Positions 6,740 through 12,827 of a stretch of DNA of 16,090 nucleotides are shown here, in pieces. Within the stretch, counting starts at the first letter, position 1, and every line of letters begins with the position of its first letter. The notes beneath the pieces are model-generated. The model made no database searches. It was not told the origin of the DNA and was given only the letters and a program-made list of their open reading frames with translations. Source of the stretch: Gemmatimonadaceae bacterium (lineage in GTDB: Bacteria > Gemmatimonadota > Gemmatimonadetes > Gemmatimonadales > Gemmatimonadaceae); contig JANWKK010000075.1 of the NCBI GenBank assembly GCA_025451425.1, forward strand, positions 1 to 16,090. The letters are read 5' to 3'. Made by a program: the position numbers and the translations under genes.

Positions 6740-7261
6740 TTACGCTGGAAGATTTGGGCCGCTACGACGTCGTAAGAAGACGAACCCGAGTATTGCGAGG
6801 ACTGTGAATCTTGCCGCCATCCAGCGCTGATCGATGGCGAATGTGAGATCGTAACTGGTGACTGCTGGTATTCCCGCCCTCGCGAGTATGCTATCACGCC
6901 AGAGCGCACCCGCGGCTCGCAGCACCTCGGGCGCGTGATAGTCCCGCTCTACCCGTTCCGTTGAGCGCCGCAATTCGCCCGCAGCAGCGGTGTCGCCCGA
7001 TAGCGAACGCAGCGCAAGCTGTTGCATCCTCTGGCCGGGAAGAGTTGAGCGCGGGGGCGAATACAACGGCGCGAAGGCAATCGTCCAGCGCAGCGTATCG
7101 ATGAGCATGGAGGGCGCGACGCCGGGCATTCCGGCGTAACGCGTGGTCGTACGAATCGCGCGCGCCTGCCAGGGCGGAAAAACGACGACGAAAAGCGCAA
7201 GCGTGGCGATACCGACGAGGACGAGGCGTCGGATTCGGTCGACGGCCGACGGATCTTTCAG
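6740..7261 (-). CDS. Two-segment membrane protein of unknown function, probably starting at CTG
   Basis: The frame gives about 173 residues from CTG 7261 to the stop at 6740. A hydrophobic N-terminal segment (LVLVGIATLALFVVVFPPW, about 12-30) is followed by a soluble region containing TTTRYAGMPGVAPS, LIDTLRWTIAFAPLYSPP and a helical LPGQRMQQLALRSLSGD stretch. A C-terminal segment (FTVLAILGFVFLRRR) ends in a basic tail. From the in-frame stop at 7327-7325 down to ATG 7129 there is no ATG, GTG or TTG. Starting at ATG 7129 would remove the first membrane segment and the RYAG region. The CTG at 7261 overlaps the TGA of the upstream gene as CTGA, mirroring ATGA/GTGA coupling. I do not recognise the family. 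Confidence 0.6.
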   Translation of the reverse strand: MKDPSAVDRIRRLVLVGIATLALFVVVFPPWQARAIRTTTRYAGMPGVAPSMLIDTLRWTIAFAPLYSPPRSTLPGQRMQQLALRSLSGDTAAAGELRRSTERVERDYHAPEVLRAAGALWRDSILARAGIPAVTSYDLTFAIDQRWMAARFTVLAILGFVFLRRRSGPNLPA

Positions 7262-7752
7262 GAGCGCTGCGCCTGTCTCGCGACGGAGACGTTGTCGTCG
7301 AAGCAGAGCGGCTTGGTCTCGTTTTCAGGTGATCTGGCTTCGACAGGAATAGAGGACGGCGCTTTGCCGACCCAGACGACGCAATGATGCGCCGGCAGCC
7401 GATCGTGTGTTGCCACGCCCCACCAGCCACGCCGGTCCGGCGCGTAGAGTGTTACATGGACGCCGGGCGGGAGATGCACCGTCGGCAGAGCGCTGAGCGA
7501 CGTCACGTACTTCGTCGAATCGTAGTAAAAGCCTTCCTGCGCGGTGACGATCCGATCGAGCGATGTCGTGAGGACAGACTCGTAGAGTCGACGACTGCTG
7601 CCGCTCCGGTAACGGAGCGCTGCAATCGCACCGATCAGGAGCACGAGAGCCGCGGCTCCGATCGCCATGTTGGTGCGCGTGAGGAGGGACTCCAGCGACA
7701 TCCGCTGCTTTGGCGTCGGCGCCGGAGAGCCGCCCGCGGGACCACCGCTCAT
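7258..7752 (-). CDS. Membrane-anchored pilin-like protein
   Basis: A 164-residue protein with one N-terminal membrane segment (MAIGAAALVLLIGAIAALRYR, about 29-49) after a Pro/Gly-rich cytoplasmic lead. The globular part, SLDRIVTAQEGFYYDSTKYVTSLSALPTVHLPPGVHVTLYAPDRRGWWGVATH, split here at its repeats, has the order of a type IV pilin head: helix, AQEGFYYDSTKY, SLSALP, PPGVHVTLYA, then GWWGVATHD. Two cysteines (HHCVVWVG and PLCFDD) could form the C-terminal disulfide loop. It lacks the G|F..E prepilin cleavage motif, so it is pilin-like in the head only. The start may be ATG 7752 or the internal ATG at residue 18. It lies six bases after the LspA-like gene and is coupled to the next gene through CTGA. 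Function beyond pilus or secretion-type assembly is not clear. Confidence 0.65.
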   Translation of the reverse strand: MSGGPAGGSPAPTPKQRMSLESLLTRTNMAIGAAALVLLIGAIAALRYRSGSSRRLYESVLTTSLDRIVTAQEGFYYDSTKYVTSLSALPTVHLPPGVHVTLYAPDRRGWWGVATHDRLPAHHCVVWVGKAPSSIPVEARSPENETKPLCFDDNVSVARQAQRS

Positions 7753-7758
7753 TGCTCG

Positions 7759-8655
7759 TTAGGCGTTGTCCGCGTGACGAGGCGCTTGGTGCTTCTCACC
7801 GGGAATCATGTCGCCAGGAGGCACGAGCCGCGGACGCCTGGGCGGAGAGTCAGCAGCCGCCGGCAACGAGCCGTCGAGCACCACGCGTTCGATCGAGCGG
7901 GTCGGACGAGAGCGCAAACGCGCGAGCAGCCGTCGGTCGCCGAGGCGGAGCCATGCTCGGGACGTGACGAAAGCGATCGCGAATACGCCAACACCGCAGA
8001 GCAGACTATTCGGCGCAGCGCGACCGGCGTCGGGCGTAAATGCGATGACCATGGAATACAGCCACACGAACGCGCACATCGCGAGCAGCGCATGGCCGGC
8101 CGAAAGCAACACACGATCGCGCATCGGAAGGACTCCTGAGAATTGACGATCCCACATCGTATCGCGGGAAAAAACGCGGCCGCGCATGGGGAGCGCGATG
8201 CGGCAGATCATTCGCACGCAGAAGACGAGGCCAGCCGCGAGCAGCACGTCTGCGACATTGAAGCTCGTCGTTAAGCCGCGCGAGCTCGTGAAGGCGATGA
8301 AATCGACGACGCCGTGAGGAGGGACGAGCGCGTCGGCGAGATTCGCCGCGCCCGCGCCCACGAGCAGTCCGAAGGTGAATGGCGCGCTCTCGTCCACGGT
8401 GGACAGCTGGCGGCAAATTTTGAAGATTAGCGCTGCCACGGCGGCCGTGAGAACGGCGGTGAGCGGCAGCTCGAAGCCGCCGCTCTCGAGCCCTCCGGCG
8501 AGGCGTGTATTCCGGATGACCGTGAGGTGCCATCCGGCAGTGAGTAGCGAATCCTCGGCGCCGAGCGCGCGAAGCGCCCACTGTTTGGTGGCGAAGTCGG
8601 CGATGAAAACGAGACTCGCGGTCACGGCGAGCCGATCGAAGGGTCCCCTGCGCAC
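7759..8655 (-). CDS. Divergent signal peptidase II (LspA)-like membrane protein with a C-terminal extension
   Basis: About 298 residues if started at GTG 8655 (TTG 8661 is the alternative; longer frames would run far into the upstream pilin gene). The first 150 residues have the LspA order: FIADFATKQWAL (D20, K24), WHLTVIRNTRLAGG (N49), GAGAANLADAL (N105, D108), GVVDFIAF (D118) and SFNVADVLLAAG (N133, D136). D108 and D136 match the catalytic aspartates of LspA. LspA cuts lipoprotein signal peptides. Two things are unusual: the Arg that normally follows the first Asp (DR) is Ala, and the Gly of N-x-G is Arg. About 150 further residues follow, with two more hydrophobic segments (179-205 and 218-232) and a Pro/Arg-rich tail. 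Normal LspA is about 160-170 residues. It may be a specialised protease or an inactive relative. It sits between two pilin-type genes. Confidence 0.65.
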   Translation of the reverse strand: MRRGPFDRLAVTASLVFIADFATKQWALRALGAEDSLLTAGWHLTVIRNTRLAGGLESGGFELPLTAVLTAAVAALIFKICRQLSTVDESAPFTFGLLVGAGAANLADALVPPHGVVDFIAFTSSRGLTTSFNVADVLLAAGLVFCVRMICRIALPMRGRVFSRDTMWDRQFSGVLPMRDRVLLSAGHALLAMCAFVWLYSMVIAFTPDAGRAAPNSLLCGVGVFAIAFVTSRAWLRLGDRRLLARLRSRPTRSIERVVLDGSLPAAADSPPRRPRLVPPGDMIPGEKHQAPRHADNA

Positions 8656-8672
8656 GATCAATTGCCGAGTCG

Positions 8673-9110
8673 TTAGGGCTGGGTTCCGGGGTTTGGTGGC
8701 GTCGCTGACGCCGCTTGCCTTCCGCGGACGTTCGTCCGGATCACTAATGCCGGCCGCGACCGCCCAGCGGCTCGCGCAGTCATGCTCAACGCGCCGGTGT
8801 CGGATGCTGCCTGCCACACCGCGTGCGCGACGCCGCTGCTATCGGTCGATGCCTCCGCGGGTGTCACGCTTCCCTTGCCTTCGACTTCGAATCGAACCGT
8901 CACGCCGCGCTGAGGCGCGCCACGGGCGTCGGAGACTTTGACGGAGAGGCTGCCGAAAGAACCGGGGGCAACGACCGAGTCGGGAACCGCGACCGCGGCA
9001 AGCGTCGGTCGGGTGAACTGCGGAATCGCGATCAGCAGCAGAATGACGATGATCACGAAAATGGCGACGGTCTCGAATACTGAGAATCCGTTGCGCGCAG
9101 CACGACTCAC
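8673..9110 (-). CDS. Type IV prepilin-like protein fused to a bacterial Ig-like domain
   Basis: A 145-residue protein beginning MSRAARNG|FSVFETVAIF. The short basic leader, Gly8-Phe9 junction and Glu13 (Glu5 of the mature form), then IVILLLIAIPQF, form a textbook class III prepilin signal, cleaved and methylated by PilD. Instead of a pilin head, residues 40-120 form an Ig-like repeat of Big_1 type: PDSVVAPGSFGSLSVKV, RGAPQRGVTVRFEVEGKGSV, TDSSGVAHAVW, GALSMTARAAG. The end is Pro-rich (SATPPNPGTQP). The GTG start has AGGAGG (9122-9117) six bases upstream. It is first in the minus-strand cluster and ends just before the LspA-like gene. It could be a minor pilin or pseudopilin with an adhesive or stabilising Ig head. 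No PilD or pilus motor gene is in the window. Confidence 0.8.
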   Translation of the reverse strand: MSRAARNGFSVFETVAIFVIIVILLLIAIPQFTRPTLAAVAVPDSVVAPGSFGSLSVKVSDARGAPQRGVTVRFEVEGKGSVTPAEASTDSSGVAHAVWQAASDTGALSMTARAAGRSRPALVIRTNVRGRQAASATPPNPGTQP

Positions 9111-9116
9111 GAACAG

Positions 9117-9122
9117 CCTCCT
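9117..9122 (-). promoter_or_regulatory. Shine-Dalgarno of the prepilin-Ig gene
   Basis: AGGAGG on the minus strand, six bases before GTG 9110. It supports that GTG, which places the prepilin leader at a normal length of eight residues. Confidence 0.65.
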
Positions 9123-9180
9123 CTGGCTCTAGGCATCTCCGACGCATCCAAAGTGCACGGGGAGTGCCGAAACGTCGCCT

Positions 9181-9186
9181 ATTATA
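9181..9186 (-). promoter_or_regulatory. -10-like TATAAT box for the pilin/LspA-like cluster
   Basis: A perfect TATAAT on the minus strand, placed after the FHA-gene terminator and about 70 bases before the prepilin-Ig start. It stands out in GC-rich sequence. No good -35 is at the usual distance (TTAGCT at 18 bases is weak), so an activator or another sigma factor may be needed. Confidence 0.45.
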
Positions 9187-9212
9187 AGCGGAGGGTGTTG
9201 AGAGAGCTAATG

Positions 9213-9237
9213 AAAAAGAGCGACGTACCCACGTCGC
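9213..9237 (-). terminator. Rho-independent terminator after the FHA gene
   Basis: On the minus strand GCGACGT, loop GGGT, ACGTCGC form a 7-bp stem followed at once by TCTTTTT. The stem begins about 22 bases after the stop of the FHA gene (9260). It separates that gene from the pilin cluster. Confidence 0.75.
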
Positions 9238-9259
9238 GATCCGGCAAGAGCGCGATGAC

Positions 9260-10306
9260 CTAAGCCGATTCGCGACGGAGACTCTCGGTGCGCTCGCCGC
9301 CCGCATCGCTGGAGCGGCCCGGTCTGAAGGAAACCTTCACACCGCCAAAGCGAAGCTCCGCAGCACCTTGAATGATCGCCTCCCCATCGATGCGGCGGCC
9401 GTCGACAAAGGTGCCGTTGGTGGAAGCAAGATCAATGAGGTGCCAGACAGAACCGCGCCTGAGAAGCGTCGCATGCGCACCCGAGACGCTGTCATCGGCA
9501 ATTCGAACATCGTTCTCTGCGCTTCGACCGATGTGAATGACCGGTCGTTCAACGGGGAACCGGGCGCCTTTGAGCGGACCGTCGCTCAGGATCTCGAGCG
9601 TGGCCAGCGCAGGACGATCGGCTTCGCTCTGACCCGCCTGCGACAGTGGCGCCAGGATCTCGAAGCGGAATTCGGCCTCTCCGATCCGGATTACGTCTCC
9701 CTGACCAAGCTGCTGCGATCCACGAACTTTTGATCCGTTCACGAGCACGCCGTTCGTGCTCCGGTCAGTGATGATGTAGCCGTGCAAAGAGGGAGCGATG
9801 AGTGCGTGCTGGCGTGATACTGAAGTAGCTGGAATCACGACCTGACAAACCGGGTCACGGCCGATGTGGAGACCGCTCGGCGGGACGCCGTGTACCGATC
9901 CTTTACCGAGGTCGATGATTCGGGCGCCGAAGTCGTCCGACGACGCGTCGGGCACGACGGGCGGAATCGCACTTCGCGGCTCGTCGTCCACGAGAATCCC
10001 GACGACCGAGGAGGTGCTGTCCACCAGGGACAGTTCGCCATAGCGAATCCGGCAGTCACGCACCTCAATACGAGCACCATGCGAGAGCTGCCGTGGTTCG
10101 GAACCCAGAATGAACCCTTCGACGCGAACCGGCATGGCACCGGCGGCGCGGATCGAGGCCGGCGTACCCGGTATGACGGTGATGACCGCGAAGAGAGGGA
10201 GAGCGCTGAGTGCGGGAGCGTTTACGGCTCCCGCAGCTCGGCCCCCAAGCATGTTCTCGCCCCTTCGAAGCGGATAGCGCTCCCGCGCGATAACCAGAAA
10301 CGACAT
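9260..10306 (-). CDS. FHA-repeat protein (two clear FHA domains plus a degenerate N-terminal one)
   Basis: About 348 residues from ATG 10306 (GTG 10366 would add 20 unlikely residues). FHA domains bind phosphothreonine peptides. The second domain (about 126-216) shows LHIGRD (GR 149-150), SVSRQHA and DRSTNGVLVNG. The third (236-327) shows IHIGRS (GR 260-261), SVSGAHATL and LASTNGTFVDG. Residues 1-100 (SFLVIARERYPLRRGENMLGGR, then FAVITVIPG, VRVEGFILGS, LSHGARIEVRD), listed here as separate pieces, have FHA-like strand order but no SRxH or STNG, so this is probably a structural or lost-binding copy. There is no membrane segment. The likely partner is a Ser/Thr kinase such as the one at 11103, on the other strand beyond the HPP gene. 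It ends at a clear terminator. Confidence 0.85.
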   Translation of the reverse strand: MSFLVIARERYPLRRGENMLGGRAAGAVNAPALSALPLFAVITVIPGTPASIRAAGAMPVRVEGFILGSEPRQLSHGARIEVRDCRIRYGELSLVDSTSSVVGILVDDEPRSAIPPVVPDASSDDFGARIIDLGKGSVHGVPPSGLHIGRDPVCQVVIPATSVSRQHALIAPSLHGYIITDRSTNGVLVNGSKVRGSQQLGQGDVIRIGEAEFRFEILAPLSQAGQSEADRPALATLEILSDGPLKGARFPVERPVIHIGRSAENDVRIADDSVSGAHATLLRRGSVWHLIDLASTNGTFVDGRRIDGEAIIQGAAELRFGGVKVSFRPGRSSDAGGERTESLRRESA

Positions 10307-10474
10307 GGAGTCCCAAATGGTGGCTCGGCGCTCAGGACCCGAGACGCCGGAGGAATGCCGGCGCACGGCACCCCGATGAGAGACGAACGGATGCCGATTT
10401 CGTGACGGCCTCTACCACGGGACCGTCTTTATGCGGCGAGGTTCGCAACGCCGCGAACGCCCAAGCCGCACAAC
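10307..10474. other. Intergenic region between divergent FHA and HPP genes
   Basis: These 168 bases separate the FHA start (10306, minus) from the HPP start (10475, plus). Promoters for both should be here, but I see no clear -35/-10 pair or inverted repeat. Confidence 0.35.
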
Positions 10475-11086
10475 ATGATCACTCCTACAATCCCCACACC
10501 CGCCGTTACGGGCCCGACCCGCATCGCTCCCATTGTATCTTCGGAGCGTCGGTCGGCCCCGCGAAGCGCGCGCTCTCGCTGGCGATTCGTCACGAGCGAT
10601 GACGCGTGGGGCGCGGCGATGTCAGCGATTCTGATACTGGTTGCTGGCGCATTGACGCTCGCAACCTCGCAGCCTTGGCTCTTTGCTGCGCTCGGACCGA
10701 GTGTCGTGGTCATCGTGAGCGCGCCCGGCCAGCCCTCGTCTCGCTTTCATAGCGTGGTCGTGGGCCACCTTTCCGCCCTGCTCTGCGCCTGGCTCGTCGT
10801 CACACTCGTTGGAGCGACGGGAGGGGCAAACGGAATGGCCGACGGTGGCGTCAACATCGCGCGCATCTGGGGCAGCGCGATGGCGGTGGCGATGACCGCG
10901 TTGCTCCAGCCGACGCTTCGGGCAATTCACCCGCCCTCGGCGGCTACCGCCTTGCTCATCACGCTCGGCGCGTACCACCTCACGTGGAAGAACTCGTTGA
11001 GCATGATGGGAGGCGTCGTTATGATCGCGCTCATGGGCGAATGGTTCCAACGCATCCGGCTGAAAGACGAGCCGGTGCGGCGATGA
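10475..11086 (+). CDS. HPP-family integral membrane protein
   Basis: A 203-residue protein. After a basic, Ser/Pro-rich lead (about 45 residues) come four hydrophobic segments: AAMSAILILVAGALTL (47-62), WLFAALGPSVVVIV (68-81), VVVGHLSALLCAWLVVTLVGA (94-114) and the C-terminal pair around MAVAMTALLQ and SMMGGVVMIALMGEW. The naming motif HPP is in LRAIHPPSAATALLITLGA (148-166), and ALGPSVVV is the second family signature. HPP proteins are small four-helix membrane proteins. Some plant and cyanobacterial members take part in nitrite transport, but the bacterial role is mostly unknown. The start could be later (ATG 10619), which would remove the basic lead. It is 16 bases upstream of the kinase gene, likely the same transcript. 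Confidence 0.85.
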   Translation: MITPTIPTPAVTGPTRIAPIVSSERRSAPRSARSRWRFVTSDDAWGAAMSAILILVAGALTLATSQPWLFAALGPSVVVIVSAPGQPSSRFHSVVVGHLSALLCAWLVVTLVGATGGANGMADGGVNIARIWGSAMAVAMTALLQPTLRAIHPPSAATALLITLGAYHLTWKNSLSMMGGVVMIALMGEWFQRIRLKDEPVRR

Positions 11087-11102
11087 CGGGGACAACCACC
11101 AC

Positions 11103-12794
11103 GTGACGAATCGCCATCAGGGAAAAGCGCGTCGCAAGCTCGAGGTGACCGACCTCGATCTCGTACGTTCGGGACTGGACGACGAATACGAGATCCTCGA
11201 GGAGCTCGGCCGCGGCGGTATGGGCATCGTGTATCGAGCGCGCGAACGACAGCTCGAGCGCGAGGTCGCAATCAAGGTGCTGCCCTTCACGCTCGCGTTC
11301 GACCGAGAGCTGGTCGAACGATTCCTGCGCGAAGCCCGCACGGCGGCCGCCCTCGAGCACACGAACATCGTACCGATCTACCGAGTCGGACGTCGCGGCG
11401 ACGTGATCTTTTTCGTCATGAAGCTGCTGCGCGGGCAGTCCGTGTCCGATCGTTTGCGTGCGCGTGGACGCCTCTCGGCCGCGGATACGCGACAGATCAT
11501 CATCGACACGGCGGCAGCGCTCGGGTATGCGCATCGTCGCGGCGTTGTGCATCGCGATGTGAAGCCTGACAACCTTCGCCACGATGAGGATGGCCGAGTC
11601 GTGGTGACGGACTTTGGCATTGCGCGCTCGGCCGGGGCGACTCGCCTAACGACGACGGGCATGTCGGTGGGCACGCCGAAATACATGAGTCCCGAGCAGG
11701 CCCGCGCGAAGGACGTCGACGGGCGAAGCGACATTTATAGCCTCGGCATCGTGGGTTACGAGTGCATAACGGGTAATCCGCCGTTCGATGCTGGCGACGC
11801 GCTCGGCACACTGATGAAGCACATCCAGTCGCCCCTGCCGACGCCGACGCTCGACTCGGCCGAAGATCGCGCGCTCTACACCGTGATCGAGAGGATGCTT
11901 GCCAAGCATCCGGAAGATCGCTATCGCGACGGGGACGAGCTTATCGCCGCGCTGGGCGGCCGCGAAATTACGGTCGGAACAGGCGAGCACCGGCGCTGGT
12001 CACCGACTCCGAGCCCGATGCCCGTCTCGGACCCGACGGCCAAGACGGCGCCGATGCCAAGCGTCGGTGCATTCGACGAAGCACACTCGCATTCGACGCC
12101 CGCGCTCGACGCGGCCTTCGACGCGAGCGTTCAGATGCTCAAGCGGCACCGGCCCAGGCTACGTGGCCTGTTCGCGAATCTCGGCAATGCGTTGCGTGGC
12201 CTTCGGCCCGCGCTCAGCGCAATGCGTCGAACGGTGTCGAGGCTGCAGCCGGCAACGGGCGCCGTCGGTCGAGTCATCGGACGGTACTGGCGACGAGTCT
12301 CCGACGTCGGGAAACGGATACTTATGTCGCGAGGGTCGACTGTCTCGATCGCGAGCGCGTTCATCATTGCGGTAGCGGTTCTGACCTTCTCGGCGTTCCG
12401 AATGACTGCCCGCGGCGGCGGTGCCACGCATAACCAGTCGCGTTGCCCATCAGGCGTTGCGATGGACGGCAAGCGTCCGTTCGGTATCCTGGTCGACTCG
12501 ATCGGCAGCACGCCACGGGGACAGGACGTGGCGGTTAGCTACGACGTCTGCGGATTGGCGGACGGCGCCGCCTTCAAGGTGCATATGTCGCTTGTACGCG
12601 AGGGAACGAAGCACGCCGCGGATCGGATGACGGCGAACTTCGATGATCTGGCGATTGGTACGGGAACGCGGCGCCAGCATTCGCTCGCTGTAGCACCGCT
12701 GCCGGCGGGTAATTATCGCCTAACGGTTGTCGTGACTGACGACAAGGGACGCCGTCGCGATCGTGATCTGCCGCTGCGAATCGTGAGCCAATAG
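11103..12794 (+). CDS. Transmembrane Pkn-type serine/threonine protein kinase with extracytoplasmic domain
   Basis: A 563-residue kinase starting at GTG 11103. The Hanks-type domain (about 28-285) has GRGGMG (36-41), Lys58 in VAIKVL, catalytic Asp152 in HRDVKPDN, DFG (170-172), an activation loop with Thr-rich RLTTTGMSVGTPKY, and SPE (196-198), so it should be active. A Pro/Thr-rich juxtamembrane linker (286-345) and a basic helical stretch (346-410) precede one membrane segment (about 413-433, STVSIASAFIIAVAVLTFSAF). The outer part (434-563) holds two cysteines (Cys448, Cys483), which could form a disulfide, and a beta-rich end (APLPAGNYRLTVVVTDDKG) like an Ig-type fold. It has no PASTA repeats. 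It is probably cotranscribed with the HPP gene. The FHA protein at 9260-10306 is a plausible partner (inference). It converges with the gene ending at 12828. Confidence 0.93.
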   Translation: MTNRHQGKARRKLEVTDLDLVRSGLDDEYEILEELGRGGMGIVYRARERQLEREVAIKVLPFTLAFDRELVERFLREARTAAALEHTNIVPIYRVGRRGDVIFFVMKLLRGQSVSDRLRARGRLSAADTRQIIIDTAAALGYAHRRGVVHRDVKPDNLRHDEDGRVVVTDFGIARSAGATRLTTTGMSVGTPKYMSPEQARAKDVDGRSDIYSLGIVGYECITGNPPFDAGDALGTLMKHIQSPLPTPTLDSAEDRALYTVIERMLAKHPEDRYRDGDELIAALGGREITVGTGEHRRWSPTPSPMPVSDPTAKTAPMPSVGAFDEAHSHSTPALDAAFDASVQMLKRHRPRLRGLFANLGNALRGLRPALSAMRRTVSRLQPATGAVGRVIGRYWRRVSDVGKRILMSRGSTVSIASAFIIAVAVLTFSAFRMTARGGGATHNQSRCPSGVAMDGKRPFGILVDSIGSTPRGQDVAVSYDVCGLADGAAFKVHMSLVREGTKHAADRMTANFDDLAIGTGTRRQHSLAVAPLPAGNYRLTVVVTDDKGRRRDRDLPLRIVSQ

Positions 12795-12827
12795 ACCCGC
12801 GGGCGCGTGAAGGTTGGCTGCCTGAGG

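Noticed and set aside
7384..8139. Long open plus-strand frame of about 250 codons opposite the pilin-like and LspA-like genes
   Set aside because: The product is very rich in Arg, His and Gln without any domain, typical of the antisense of GC-rich genes. The minus strand has recognisable families with membrane segments.
8656..8817. Upstream extension of the LspA-like frame
   Set aside because: It would lie almost wholly within the prepilin-Ig gene, and the added residues are polar and unlike an LspA N-terminus.
10307..10366. GTG start 20 codons earlier for the FHA protein
   Set aside because: The added residues are disordered and basic, and the first strand of the FHA-like fold begins right after ATG 10306.
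9866..10405. Open plus-strand frame of about 180 codons opposite the FHA gene
   Set aside because: It lies antisense to clear FHA motifs and its translation shows no hydrophobic core or motif.
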